A DNA stretch of 64,000 nucleotides, taken from Linum tenue (taxonomy: Eukaryota; Streptophyta; Magnoliopsida; Malpighiales; Linaceae). A model generated the notes under the pieces. It ran no database searches and had not been told where the DNA came from. It saw only the letters and a program-made list of their open reading frames with translations. The number at the start of each line of letters is the position of its first letter. Positions within the stretch are counted from its first letter, which is position 1. Shown here piece after piece: positions 46,353-58,972 of the stretch. Location: NCBI GenBank assembly GCA_946122785.1, contig CAMGYJ010000006.1, positions 32,315,168-32,379,167 on the forward strand, given 5' to 3'. The position numbers and the translations under genes were made by a program.

Positions 46353-46463
46353 TTTTGTTTTTCGCTTTCTTTGTAAGATGTAAGAGTACATCTGAGTATT
46401 TTTGCGCGGCTTGATGTTCTATCAAGTGAGCTTAATGAGAAGATCTAATACCTGGAAAAAAAA
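44551..46463 (+). mobile_element. 5'-truncated L1-type LINE
   Basis: The element starts inside the reverse transcriptase, runs through zf-RVT and a 3' UTR, and ends at an A-run (46456-46463). Endonuclease and ORF1 are missing. CT-rich sequences of similar type flank both sides (ACTCACTTTCCCTCC at ~44533; CTCACTTTTCCTCC at ~46477), but I cannot call them a TSD. Confidence 0.75.
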
Positions 46464-46639
46464 TGCATTGGGAATCTCACTTTTCCTCCTCAATTTTCCT
46501 TTCCCTCCTTTTCTTTCCTTAAAAAACATAGTCAATTTTGGGTACAGGTCGGGTTGATCGTGCGGGTTAGTCAGGTTGGATTCTGTTTTGACATAACAGA
46601 GACTAATTGGACCCTTTTGCATTTCTTTTGTACGTTTTA

Positions 46640-46791
46640 TGGGCTTTCCTAGCGCAGCTTCGTAGCACCCTCTTGGGCCCTTTATTGTTAATGGGCGTTC
46701 GAATCGGCGAAGTAAGAGAACGGACCGAGTTCTTATACCTATAAAAAACCCTTTTATCTTATAAGTCGAGGATTTCCCTCAAAAACCCTAG
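46640..46791 (+). promoter_or_regulatory. RPS26 promoter: site II elements, TATA-like box, telo-box
   Basis: TGGGCT (46640), TGGGCC (46674) and TGGGCG (46692) are site II-type words. TATAAAAA is at 46740-46747, and AAACCCTAG (46783-46791) is a telo-box in the leader region. Site II plus telo-box is the usual arrangement upstream of plant ribosomal protein genes and supports growth-linked expression. Confidence 0.75.
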
Positions 46792-46851
46792 CAGCCGAGC
46801 GTTAACCTCCCTGAACATCTCGCCCTCGAATTCTGCAGCGCAGCAGCAGCC

Positions 46852-48030
<1,179 letters not shown>

Positions 48031-49329
48031 AAGATGAAAGTCATGTCCCTGATTTCCTTAATGTCAGGAGTTTTTTAAGTATCGATGGATGTGTAGCTCG
48101 TTTTGTTATCGACTTTAGCCATGTTATGGATCAAACATCAAGTCCTTGAAAGTTTTGATTAATGAGGTTGCAGTTTGGTTTTGATTCCTACTACAGAATT
48201 GGATCTTTGTCCAAATATTACTCTTGGAGTTTTCTATACATCCCTTCTCTGTTTGAAGACACCACGTCCACTAGTCGTAAACCTTCAAGTGGTTGGTTCT
48301 GTTATGATCAAGAATGATTGTTGGTTAATTGGTCCTTTGGTTTACTCCTATCCTCTGTCATATGGTAGATGGGTTTACGTTCGTATAGTTTCCATCCTAC
48401 AGGCATTGTCAAGTGATCTATTTCTGGGCTCATTGTTGCATCAGTTAGTTTCCTCCTAACTTCTTTTTGCTGTATTTTTTGAGGAACAGTCGTGACATAC
48501 GGGCCAACCTTCAGTGCTAGGCTTGTTAAGTCATGGTTTTGCCCGTAGGGTTTGCACTTCTGCTTCTTTGATTGCTGCTTGGAGTGTGCTTATGAATACT
48601 TTACCCCAGTTCTAGCATCTCCTGTTGAATTCACCATGCAAGTTTTTTTCTCTCCTGTTAATCAGTAGATAGCTCAAATACGGGCAAACATATACAAGCA
48701 ATCACAGGCTCGGTATATGATATCTTAGGGCTAGTGATTCAGTTATAAAGAATCGCACACTGACTATACCCTACCCATAGCTGATAGCACCGTGGAAAAT
48801 GCAGGATCCTAACTAGACGGAACATGGGAATTAGAGGTTGTCTACTTCATGAATTTAGATGATTGATTTGGTAACCAAATTCATTCAATAATGAATTTAA
48901 AAGAAATTCGTTATTTGGTTGAACTATTTTATGAGTTCAAATCCGTGAACCATACGGATTTGTAAATCCCACATCAACATGTGGGATTCCGAACATGTCA
49001 TAAATCCATGATGATATTTTTCTCGTGTACCATTGTCCTCACATGTAACTTATAATTAATCAATTAATTAAAACCAAAGAAATAATATTAATATTTAATT
49101 AATGTGCAAATATGAGTTAGATTTTTGACTAAAATACCTCATGTACCACTAAGGTATGATAATTGGGAGAGCTATACCACTTAAGTAAGAATAAGGCATC
49201 ACGTGCCACTAAACTCTATTATATGTGCACCCGATATCACTTAAATTTATTGTTAAGTGCATTCCGTTAAAGTTGACAGAATATTCTTCGAATGTTCCGT
49301 TTTCTAAATTTCAGAATTGGTCCTTCATG
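48031..49329. other. 3' flank of RPS26 and intergenic DNA
   Basis: The RPS26 3' UTR probably ends in the 48120-48180 interval. The rest is AT-rich without a recognisable gene; a 94-codon frame at 48175-48459 has no domain I know. Confidence 0.35.
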
Positions 49330-49843
49330 TTACGTAGAAGCTTGGGTATGAGAGTTAGCCAAGTATGATTCAAGTTACGCAAAAGCTTACAGGTCTAGAA
49401 AAATGATATAATTGCCACAATGATGTTGTTGCCTACAATATGCCGAAAGGACCTGAAGAAAGCCCTTGTAAACCCACCCGAGCCAGTTGTTTTGAGCTCT
49501 TCAATGTGGAATACAACTTCCTTAATTTCGGAATCAGTCACTAGAGAAATCAATCTCATATTCATATCATTAGAAACCAACAGCTCCACTGGCAACATAT
49601 GAACTCTATTAGAAACACTTTTAGCAAAACCATCATTTGTAGCAGTTGTAGTAAATAGCGTCTTGTAATAATCAATTGTAACCTGCTGCATTTCCCCTTC
49701 AAAAGTGACCTAAGAACCAAATGGAGTGTACAGCCCATTCAGTCTATTTCGGCATCGACGAACTTTAGTGACAGTATGGAAATAGTGTGAGTTACTATCT
49801 CCTTGTTGTAGCCATGTAATCCTCGTTCGTTGACTCACCACGG

Positions 49844-51657
49844 ATACACCGTGAATTAATCCCGACTAGAGCCCAAGTTTTAAAATTCTAATCGGGTGCA
49901 GCATAGAGCAAGTATGTTTTAATTGTCAAACCCGGGCCGGTTCATGTACCCCTACTTCAATCGCTTAGGTTGATATCTAGCAAACGTTTTTTGGTTTAAA
50001 ACTAAGACAACTACAAATGAAAACAAGCAAGTAAAGTAAATCGAGGGGAATTCTATATGAGAGGACCTCACCCGGGTATTGCTCCCCCTAGTCTCGTGCT
50101 AAGAATCAATGAACGAAACTCTAGTGTGAAGGATATGTTTATACACCGCGAGGCGGATGCAACAATCTATATGAGCCCTCCTAGTCGATCAATCAAGGAT
50201 TGCTACAATAAGATAGCGAACCTAACTCTCTTAACCACTTGGCTAAGGATTGCAACAATAAGCTAGGAGGCCTAGCTCTCTTAATCAAACAAACCGAGGA
50301 ACTCCTAACTCTCTTAGTTGACCAATTAAGGATTGTTGCGTTAAGTTAGTAGACTAACTCTCTTAACCTTTTGGCTAAGGATGACAACAATAGGCTAGAC
50401 GATCTAGCCCTCTTAACTAATCAACTACGGGTTGCAAGACCCAACCCTCAGAAGTTAATCCTGATGGCGGAGAGTGACCAACCATGATGGGATCATGGTA
50501 CTACTCCGATACTTGAGGATTTGACCCTATATTAACCCAAAAAGGGTTACCCAAGTGGCTAGGAGATCAAGCTCCCTATTGGCCAAAGGGGGATTTCCAC
50601 CTTCTAGGTTAATTTGACCCAATAATGAGATAAAGCAAGCAACACCCAATCATTCATGATTAATACCTCAAATATTATATAAAACACACAATCAACACAA
50701 TAGAATCAAGTTCTTACATCCTAACACACATCTAGACTAGGATTCACAATACCCAAGTGAGTAGGAAGGCTAATCCATAGCTAGGCAAAGGAAAACAACA
50801 AAAAGGAGAGAAAAAACCATGGAGAGATGAAAATCTTCCTTCCTTCTTGCTTCAATCTCCCTTGAGAAGAAGAGTTCTTCAATCCTCTAGCTTGAATTGA
50901 GCCCAATCTCCTTCTTCCTCTTTCGAATGAACCTTTCTCTCTCTAGAATGGGAAGAGGAAACCCTAATCTGTCACTAGAAACCCCCTTTATTCTGAAAAC
51001 TAAAACCCTAAAAAAGGCTCCCCTACTTCCTCTTTTCAGCTCTCTATTTATACCCAGTCGCACCCAGTTTTCGGCCATGAACATCAGGTCGGGATCGTGA
51101 ACATAGATCAAAATGCGAAGCTTCACTTATGGAGTTCACGGTCCATGGCTCCAGTTCACGGTCTTACGACCGTGAAATGCCTCGGCGTCGGTAACCTCTA
51201 AAACTCCTCTGGACGCATCTGCGATTAAAGGTTTGTGGTTCCAGTTCACAGTCCTGGCGACCGTGAACTCACTGCTTGGACCGTGAACTGCGGCTGCTTT
51301 CCTGGGGGCCCGCGCTTCACGTTCACGGGGCAATTGTCACGGTGACTTTATACTTTTCTTCGGTTTCTGTGCTTTTTGACCTCCAATCGTCCCAAAACTC
51401 GTCCTCGACTCTTCCACACGTGCTAGGAGTTGAAATGTATCAAAACAAGCACAACCTAGCGTGATATATGTCGAGGGACGATGAAATGCAAAGCCAAACT
51501 ATCAAGAAATGTGGGGTAAAACCTTCCACACATGCTAGGACCTGAAATGTATCAAAACAAGCACAACCTAACGTGAAATATGTCGAGGGACGATGAAATA
51601 CAAAGCCAAACTATCAAGAAACGAGGGGTAAAATGCACAATTAGACCGAATCAATCA
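49844..51657. mobile_element. Solo-LTR-like insertion (~1.8 kb) inside the LINE relic
   Basis: No coding domain is present. In the minus sense it would begin TGATTCGGTCTAATTG and includes TTTTACCCC, comparable to the end of the solo LTR at 29016-34014. A CTCTCTATTTATACCC TATA-like site (51041-51056) and downstream repeats of GTTCACGGTC/GACCGTGAAC give the same overall plan. A series of ~60-bp imperfect repeats (AAGGATTGCAACAATAAGCTAGG-like, split: AAGGATTGCAACAATAAG, CTAGGAGGCCTAGCTC) lies at 50180-50440. Edges are approximate; the possible duplication is TTGAC/TTGCT. Confidence 0.55.
51412..51635. repeat. ~115-bp tandem duplication in the solo-LTR-like block
   Basis: The block CTTCCACACGTGCTAGGA .. 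ATGTATCAAAACAAGCACAA .. GTCGAGGGACGATGAAAT .. AACTATCAAGAAA is present twice in succession with a handful of substitutions (about 51412-51527 and 51528-51635). Confidence 0.88.
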
Positions 51658-52509
51658 TTGCTTCCAATAAAGCTCCTCTACTCGCCAAACTACTGCAAGT
51701 TCGGATTCAACATGAGCCAACTCGGCCCAGTCAACCGGATAATTATTTCGGACCAGTGAAGACTTTGCTTTCAATTTCTTTATGTGACGTGCTGAATGCT
51801 GAATTGGTAGTCCCCTGTTTAGCCCATTGAAACAGCCAATGTTTAGCCAATTTCATCCAAGTCCATAACTGAAAGCAAGGCGAATCTTGAGTTGGAATCG
51901 ACCACACATTGGAAACAATATTCGATGCCTCCCCATTATTACCCCACTTGGCATCGAACATGAAAACCGATATATGTGGCGGACGATCTGAACTCCAACG
52001 GTAAAGAATCGCCCTATGATCGCTTCCTTGATCCGAAAGATGCTCAACTTTCCCATTCAGCCATTTTTCAACCCATTTTTCGGAGAATATAAATATGTCC
52101 AACCTGCTGTATATGATCGTTTGATTAGAATGTCGATTGCACCATGTGAACCGAGCTCCAGTATAACCTAGATCCATCAATCCTAGATCATCGACAAACT
52201 TCCAAAATGGCAAGGATATGTTCGGGCCAAACTCACAGCCACCTAACTTTTCACCTGAGCTTATCATTATAGTCTTCAACAACCATAAAAGGTACTGCTA
52301 TCAAAGAACAATACCGAGAAAGATACAAAAATTGCTATCGGCGAACAACATCATCACAACTCAAATACACAAAAACCATAACATAGCATTCACCATTAAC
52401 ACATAGCTGCAACGAAATGAAAAACGACTCGGAACACAAATACAAGACTGACACATCAGTAGTCCAAGTGACTCTGGAACGGTGTTTCCAGTAGAGTTAT
52501 TCCGCAACC

Positions 52510-52537
52510 TGTAAGGATCGGGTTGGAATGATCTGCC
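52510..52537 (-). repeat. 3' LTR of the non-autonomous element, part 1 (split by copia)
   Basis: The first 28 bases, TGTAAGGATCGGG to ATCTGCC, are the start on + of the left LTR, including the mutated copia duplication CTGCC. They continue at 57412 after the copia insertion. Confidence 0.85.
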
Positions 52538-52747
52538 TATTAGAATAGAAGATACACAGTTGAGAATAGGATTTTGTAGATGAAACGTGATTTGTTCCAT
52601 TGCATTCTGTTTCTGTTTATACAGCTTTACAGGAGAGTTGTTGAGAAAGTAAGGGAGAATATACAGGGAGGTGGAGTAGTGTATCCGACTAAATGGGACT
52701 AAGTGGAAAATAATAAATAAAAGAATTATCATTCTTTTGTTCCAATA
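52538..52747 (-). repeat. 3' LTR of the recent copia element
   Basis: This 210-bp LTR differs from 57202-57411 at one base. The polyprotein stop codon lies within it. Confidence 0.93.
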
Positions 52748-55700
52748 CGCCCCCGCAAGATGGAGGAGGTATCAACGACTCCAATCTTGGAGCGCAGAAG
52801 AGTAAACCGAGTAGCCGGTAGTGGCTTGGTGAGTGTATCGGCTAGTTGATGAGAAGTCGGAATGTAGGAGACTTTGAGCCGGCCATCCTGGACAAGTTGA
52901 CGAACGAAGTGGTAGTCAAGGGCCAAATGCTTCATGCGGGAGTGGAATATCGGATTTGAGCTGAAACATGTGGCCCCAAGATTATCAGAAAACAACGTCG
53001 GCGAAGAAGATAGCGGTTGATGGAGCTCTTTGAGTAAGTTCTGTAGCCACTCTAACTCAGCAGTATCATGAGCTATCGCCCGATATTCTGCCTCAGTGCT
53101 GGAACGGGCGACAGTACGTTGTTTTGGGAGCGCCAGGAGACGAGCGTAGAGCCCAAGTAAACAAGATAGGCAGAGGTCGAGGTCCGATCATCCATATTCC
53201 CAGCCCAGTCCGAGTCGGCAAATGCAGTGAGGCGAAGAGGCATAGAAGTACGATGAATAGCAAGGCCGTAGGAAGTTGTACCACTGACGTAGCGGAGCAA
53301 GCGCTTGAGACACTGCCAATGGTGGGAAGTAGGGGCCTGCATGTACTGGGACAATTTGTTGACGGAGTAGGCAATGTCAGGACGTGTGTACACAAGATAC
53401 TGAAGAGCACCCAAAGCCTGACAATAACGGGTAGCGTCCGTAGGAGAAGATCCATCACGAACGGAGAGAGTAATGGAAGCAGCTAGTGGGGTAGAGACCA
53501 GGGCGGCATCAAGCATGTGAAAGCGAGTGAGTATATCTGTCATATATCGGTGCTGGGAGAGAACATAACCTGTAGCCGTAGGGATGACCTCGATGCCCAA
53601 GAAATAATTAATGTCACCAAGTTCTTTAAGAGAGAACTTGGTCGCCAGGGCCAGCTGGAAGGCAGAAAGAGCGGCATCGTCATTACCAGTGAGCAGAAGA
53701 TCATCAACATAGACTAGAAAATACATGAGAACCCCAGCACGATGGTAGACAAAGAGGGACGCATCAGACTGAGACTTGCGAAAGCCGAAGTCGAGCAGAA
53801 AAGAGCTGAGAGCAGTGTACCAAGCTCGAGGAGCCTGTCGTAGACCATAAATTGCACGACGGAGACGGCAGACATGAGTGGGATGAGCAGGATCGACGAA
53901 GCCAGGTGGCTGAGCCATGTAAACCTCATCAGACAACGGTCCTTGCAGAAAAGCATTGTTTACGTCGAACTGCTTGATCGGCCAATTATGAGAGAGAGCA
54001 ATGGTGAAGACTGTACGGACCGTTACTGGTTTGATTACCGGACTGAAAGTGTCGTGGAAATCCACACCAGGCCGTTGATGAAAACCCTTGGCCACAAGAC
54101 GACATTTGAAGAGATTGATAGAGCCATTGGAGTGATGCTTGATGCGATAGACCCATTTGTTGCCAATGACATTAAAGTGCGGCTGTCGAGGAACAAGATC
54201 CCATGTGTGATTTTGTAGTAGAGCAGAATGCTCTTTATGGAGAGCAGAGTTCCATTCTGGATATCGGAGAGCATCATGAACTGAGCGTGGTTGGAGAGGA
54301 GGTGTGCAGGTGGTGAAGTTGGCCGAAAATAACTTCTTGGGCTTGTAAATTCCATCCTGGGCACGAGTTGTCATACGATGTGTGCGTTGCAGCGGGGGAG
54401 GAGCAGCCGGCCTGGAGACGCTAGGAACGGGCGAGGATATCTCAAGCCCGTCCAACTGGGAAGGGCCAGCAGAGGAAGAAGGCCCAGGGGAGGCGAGCGG
54501 CCCAGCTGGATTGGACGGGCCCGGGGAGCCAGGAGACCCAGCGAGCTGGGATGGGCCAGGAGAGGCCGGAGGCCCAGTAAGAGCAGACGCCGGCCCAGGC
54601 GGGCCAGGAGGGCGCTGATGCCTTGGTGGAGAGATCTCCGAGGGGGGGGGGGCATCGACGTCAGGGGGAAATGGGCCGGGGGGAGCTGAGCTGGGCCGAG
54701 GGCCAGTGAGTGGAAGACTTGTAATGGGAGGGCCTGTATCAGTGATCCACGTAGCAACGGAAGGAGTATCTGCAGAGGGGTGAGAAGATAATCCAGGAAA
54801 ATTGGTTTCAATAAATTGGACATGGCGAGACAAGAAAATACGGTGAGTGGCAGGATCAAAGCACCGATACGCACTACGTTGAGGACAGTAGCCGATAAAC
54901 AAGCACGGGCGAGAGCGCGGATCAAGTTTATGGGTGGAGTAAGGGCGCAACCAAGGATAGCACAAACAACCAAAAACACGGAGTTTATGATAGTTAGGAG
55001 CAAGGTTGAAGAGGATAATATATGGAATTTGACCACGCAAAGCGGAGGATGGAAGACGGTTAATCAAATAGGTAGCAGTGGAAAAAGCAAAAGACCAAAA
55101 AGAGGTAGGCAAGTGAGCATGATGCAGGAGAGTGATACCCGTTTCAACAAGATGGCGGTGTTTACGCTCGGCAAGGCCATTATGCTCCGGCGTATGAGGA
55201 GGAGTAAGGAGGTGGCTGATCCCATTAGCAACCAAGGTGGAGCACAATTTTTGAAATTCACCACCACCATCAGAGTAAAGACGACGAATGGAGGTGGAAA
55301 AGTAATTTTCAACCATCGTGCGAAAAGCAGTAAACACAGGCAGAACATCAGATTTCTTTTTGAGAGGATAATACCACGTATAACGGGAAAAATGATCAAC
55401 GATAATTAAGTAATAACGAAAACCATCAATGGAGGTGACCAGAGCGGGCCCCCAAACATCCGTATACAATAAATCAAATGGGCGACTGCTAGACAGGGAG
55501 GACATAGCAAATGGAAGTTTGTGACTTTTATTGGAAAGACAAGAGTTGCAGTGACTACTGATGGAGGATGATGACACTGGTAAAGAGTGAGAGCGGAAGA
55601 GACTAGTGAGGGAATGGGCGGAGGGATGACCGAGGCGGGCGTGCCAGGAGGCAGAGGAAGTGCGCGTGGTGACCAAGGCCAGACGAATAGTTTCCACATC

Positions 55701-57095
55701 ACTAGGCAGCTCATAAACATCCCCGTTATTTACCCCTTTTAGTAGAGGCGCCCCCGTGCGAAGATCCTTCACAACAAAACAATCAGCAAAAAATTCCACC
55801 GAAATGGGATTAGTACGACATAGCTTGGCAACAGAAATGAGTTGCCTCTTAATGGCAGGAGCACATAAGACATCTTGTAATTGAAAAGAAGATGAGGAAC
55901 TCTGGAGCGTAGTAGACCCAATGTGGGTTATTTGCAAACCTGAGCCATCGCCAACTAGAATTTCGTCGGGGCCGGTGTAATCTGAATAAAGAGATAAATT
56001 GCCCAAATCCGAAGTGACATGATGCGAAGCAGCAGAATCAAGCAACCAGGGGGTGGCAGGGGAAGCACGAGCAACAGTAGTGTTATGAGCTTGAGATTGA
56101 CGAGCTTGATAAGCCTGACGAGCCTGGGGAAACATCTTGAAACACTGGCGAACGGAGTGTCCAGGGCGTTCACAATACTGACAAATAACAGGCTGGCGGC
56201 GCTGAATTGGGGAACCAGCAGATTGAGGCCCAGCATGAGGCCCAGCGGAATAGGGAACAAAGGAGGATGGGCCTGAGGCCCACTGATCCTCATCCATGCG
56301 CGGGGAGGCCCGCTGAGAAGAAAGCCCACGCTGAGGAGAGGGTTGGCCGCGGTGAGGGCGAGGGGAAAAAGATCCGCCGCCGCTATGACTATGGCGCTGG
56401 GACTGAGAAAAAAACGCAGTTGGAACAGAGTGCTTCACCTGAGCCTTTAGATCCGCCTCGTACTCAACAAGGGAGTCGACCAAATCTTCCAAAGAGAGAC
56501 CAGGGCCGCGAGCTCGGATAGCGGCAGCAAAGGCACCAAACTCCTCACCCAAGCCACGAAGGCAGTGGACAACGAGATCAAGGTCAGAGACTGGGGCGCC
56601 GACGAGGGCAAGTTCAGCGGCGGTGCCTTTAAGGTCGTTGACGAAGGACATCACATCCTGGTCACCCTTGGTAGTTTTGGCCAGTTTTCCTTTCAGATGA
56701 ATAACACGGGACTAGGCGTTACTGGCGTAGAGCTTCTCGAGAGTCAGCCAGGCCGCACGAGACGTAGAGGCAGCCGAGACAAAAGAATAAATTGATTCAG
56801 AGATTGAGCAGCGCAGGGCATGGAGAATTAACTTATCCTGACGGAACCAGTACTGATACGCCGGATTAGGAGAGGTAATGGCTTCTGCAATGATCGTGGG
56901 TGGAGGCGCAACAACGGTGCCGTCGATGAAGCCAAATAAATCAAGACCCATGAGCAGGGTCTCGAGCTGTGAGCGCCAGGCGGCGAAATTGGTCGGAGTT
57001 AGCTTTAACGGAAGTTGAGCAGCAGGATTGAATGTGATGATAGTGGGGATTTCAGCCGAAGTGGCTGTGTTGTGGATTTCTGATCCGCCGGACAT
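52729..57095 (-). pseudogene. Copia Gag-Pol polyprotein with about two visible lesions
   Basis: Translation starts at ATG 57095 (MSGGSEIHN). Gag (PLKLTPTNFAAWRSQLETLL) meets a TAG at 56712 where CAG is likely. The same frame then runs open for 1,193 codons to 53073: CCHC knuckle CQYCERPGHSVRQC (residues ~158-171 of that stretch), protease WLLDSAASHH (~Asp206), integrase with HARLGHPS..CNSC and catalytic Asp-Asp-Glu in TDVWGP, YSDGGGEF and TPEHNGLAE, a Pro-rich spacer, reverse transcriptase with YVDDLLLTGND, and RNase H (FADSDWAG). Near 53121 one A seems lost from an A-run, and RNase H continues in the next frame (KQRTVARSSTEAEYRA) to a stop at 52729, which lies inside the 3' LTR. If the lesions are real the copy is dead, but only just. 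Confidence 0.9.
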
Positions 57096-57201
57096 GATGG
57101 GTGAAAACAGAGGGTGTAGAAGAGAGGGACAGGAAAAAAAAAAGTGTAGCAGGTTGGAGATCTGGATCAAGACTAGCTGATCGTTGCTAGCTCTGATACT
57201 A

Positions 57202-57411
57202 TATTAGAATAGAAGATACACAGTTGAGAATAGGATTTTGCAGATGAAACGTGATTTGTTCCATTGCATTCTGTTTCTGTTTATACAGCTTTACAGGAGA
57301 GTTGTTGAGAAAGTAAGGGAGAATATACAGGGAGGTGGAGTAGTGTATCCGACTAAATGGGACTAAGTGGAAAATAATAAATAAAAGAATTATCATTCTT
57401 TTGTTCCAATA
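57202..57411 (-). repeat. 5' LTR of the recent copia element
   Basis: Partner of 52538-52747. On the minus strand it is followed by TAGTATCAGAGC (about 57190-57201), the primer-binding site. Confidence 0.93.
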
Positions 57412-57596
57412 CTGGCGAAATGGATTGTATTGAGGAAGAAGAAGGTTTACAGAGGAGGAGTAAGTCGATTTACAGAGCTATTCTAACAGAAAGGTAAAGT
57501 ACAACAAGTGTTATTGGACAAAATCATAACCCTCTCCATCCGGGTCCACTGCTATTTATAATTGGGTGTAATGCCAGCTGTACTTGGGATGTTACA
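57412..57596 (-). repeat. 3' LTR of the non-autonomous element, part 2
   Basis: This continues 52510-52537 and ends GGGATGTTACA. It is identical by eye to the matching part of 59831-60038. Confidence 0.9.
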
Positions 57597-57714
57597 AACC
57601 CGCTCTCTTCAAAAACAGCTTGTCCTCAAGCTGTAAGTCCTAAGACAGAAAGGATGGAAATTGAAGCTTGAAGGTCTGCAAATCTCCCCAGATTGTCTCT
57701 TCAGGTGTGTTGAT

Positions 57715-57895
57715 GCTGGGTCTGTGCCTGGATGATATTATGGGTCAGCAGTTGAACTAATTGTTGCTGCCTGAACAACCGATCCTCAACAGCCCCTACT
57801 GAGGAAGTAAGATGACCAGCAAGCCCAAAGAACGCCGGAGGAAAGCCATACAAGGCCTCGAAGGGAAACATCAGCCACATACTGCAAGCTATTTA
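57715..57895 (-). pseudogene. Gypsy integrase remnant in the non-autonomous element
   Basis: On the minus strand NSLQ (with a short insertion) is followed by PFEALYGFPPAFFG and then VEDRLFRQQQLVQLL, aligning to the conserved SPFEALYG segment and following helix of gypsy integrase (compare SLQTSPFEALYGYAP in the chromovirus at ~19690). It shows that the parent had a normal pol which was lost by internal deletion or replacement, with the breakpoint near 57895. Confidence 0.75.
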
Positions 57896-58972
57896 GGAAA
57901 TGGATCCAAGAGCAACAGAAAAAACAGACAAGTTGCCACCATAAAATTGTGCAAACCAATCAGATGTAACATAGTGCACTAGATCAGATTGTATAGTGAT
58001 TTCTCCACCTCTGCAACCATGTTCCTCCAGGATCACAAAACCCTTGTCTGACGTTGACTGCAGCCCAAAGTCCCTCCTGTTAACATGGCAAAATGATAGG
58101 CAAAAATGCTTAGGTTGAGTAGCCTTAATATGAGATGGAAATAACATTTCCCAATTCCCATTTGAATGGGTAATTGAACCAGATGCCCACAAGAGGAGTA
58201 GTAGACAACAAGAAAGCTGTTGCTTCCCACAATCACTGCTCAACCCATGGCAATCCCTACTGCTAGCTACAACGAAGTGAGCCCCACATGTCAGATCGTC
58301 AAGAGCATGCTCCTCTTCTTCAATGGAAACTGCTCGATGCTGCCGCTGTAGAAGTGATGTTATGAACTCAATTACTGTGGAATAGGCCCAAAGGAAGAAT
58401 GCAAAGACAGTGCGATCAGCATGATCCACTCTTTCCCTAGCTAGCTTTGTTGCTGCTACAGTTGGCACGTTTTCAACAATTGAACTAGACTCTGCAGGCT
58501 TATTTGCAATAATATCGTGTTGACTAACTTCAGCACCACCTTCTCCATCAGCACAATGTTCCCCCTCTCTCAGTACCCAGCTGACCAAAGCCTTCACAGG
58601 GTCATTGCCTACAACATCCAAACCATTATCTCGCTCACTCACCCCATAATTCTGTTTCCTCTTGACATGCTCAACATCACCCACATGCTCTTCATAATCC
58701 TTGTAAGGGCCCTTAAAATCAGCATAAGTGCACCCCGCATGAGAATTCAGGTGAACCCCATAATATGTTGGGAAAATCTGAAAGCCATACTTGACACTGG
58801 AGTTGAAGATCGCCATATTGCAACCCACGTATGGAGCCTTGAAACAAGGGTATTTTTCTCTCATTGTAGAAGCTACACAATTCTCACCATAACCACAACA
58901 AAGGCAAACCCCGGAATTCAGCTTAGAGTGCATCAATGGAATATGGCACTCCTGGGATCCAGAACTAAACAC
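57893..58972 (-). CDS. Unrecognised ~359-codon ORF of the non-autonomous element
   Basis: I do not recognise this protein. It is open for 359 codons from the first in-frame GTG at 58972 (no ATG at the front) to TAA at 57893. The frame opens a few codons earlier, after a TAA near 58996. It overlaps the end of the upstream ORF by ~40 bases in the -1 frame, so it could be made as a frameshift fusion, though I see no classical slippery heptamer. The front is Cys-rich (GVCLCCGYGENC, YPCF, VGCN), the middle acidic (ASIEEEEHALDD-like), and there is a short hydrophobic run (CCLLLLLWASG). No protease, reverse transcriptase or zinc-knuckle pattern is visible. It occupies the place of pol. It may be captured host sequence or an uncommon gag part. 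Real translation is unproven. Confidence 0.45.
   Translation of the reverse strand: MFSSGSQECHIPLMHSKLNSGVCLCCGYGENCVASTMREKYPCFKAPYVGCNMAIFNSSVKYGFQIFPTYYGVHLNSHAGCTYADFKGPYKDYEEHVGDVEHVKRKQNYGVSERDNGLDVVGNDPVKALVSWVLREGEHCADGEGGAEVSQHDIIANKPAESSSIVENVPTVAATKLARERVDHADRTVFAFFLWAYSTVIEFITSLLQRQHRAVSIEEEEHALDDLTCGAHFVVASSRDCHGLSSDCGKQQLSCCLLLLLWASGSITHSNGNWEMLFPSHIKATQPKHFCLSFCHVNRRDFGLQSTSDKGFVILEEHGCRGGEITIQSDLVHYVTSDWFAQFYGGNLSVFSVALGSIS

Larger units (their letters stand above)
49330..52450 (-). pseudogene. LINE ORF2 relic (endonuclease to reverse transcriptase start) split by an LTR
   Basis: On the minus strand the order is endonuclease (52440-51743: GYTGARFTWCNRHSN, QGSDHRAILY), a linker (to ~51658: DWAELAHVESELA, EELYWKQ), an insertion (51657-49844), then SQRTRITWLQQGDSN (~49835-49790) and the start of reverse transcriptase (49691-49330: EEVVFHIEELKTTGSGGF-like and LNHTWLTLIPK). 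Joining the linker across the insertion gives the usual EELYW-QRSRITWLQQGDSN series. The rest of the reverse transcriptase is missing on the left. There are several stops. Confidence 0.8.
52538..57411 (-). mobile_element. Near-intact, recent Ty1/copia retrotransposon
   Basis: The 210-bp LTRs (52538-52747 and 57202-57411) differ at a single base (T/C near position 44). The duplication is CTGCC (52533-52537) and CTGGC (57412-57416); the uninterrupted LTR at 59831-60038 shows the empty site ATCTGGCGAAA. LTR ends are TATTGGAAC and TTCTAATA rather than TG..CA. The PBS next to the right LTR reads TAGTATCAGAGC, a one-base variant of the Met site. The interior encodes the full copia series with few lesions. 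This is the youngest datable insertion in the window. Confidence 0.95.

Noticed and set aside
54378..54689. Arg/Gly-rich plus-strand ORF
   Set aside because: It is the complement of the Pro-rich spacer of the recent copia element.
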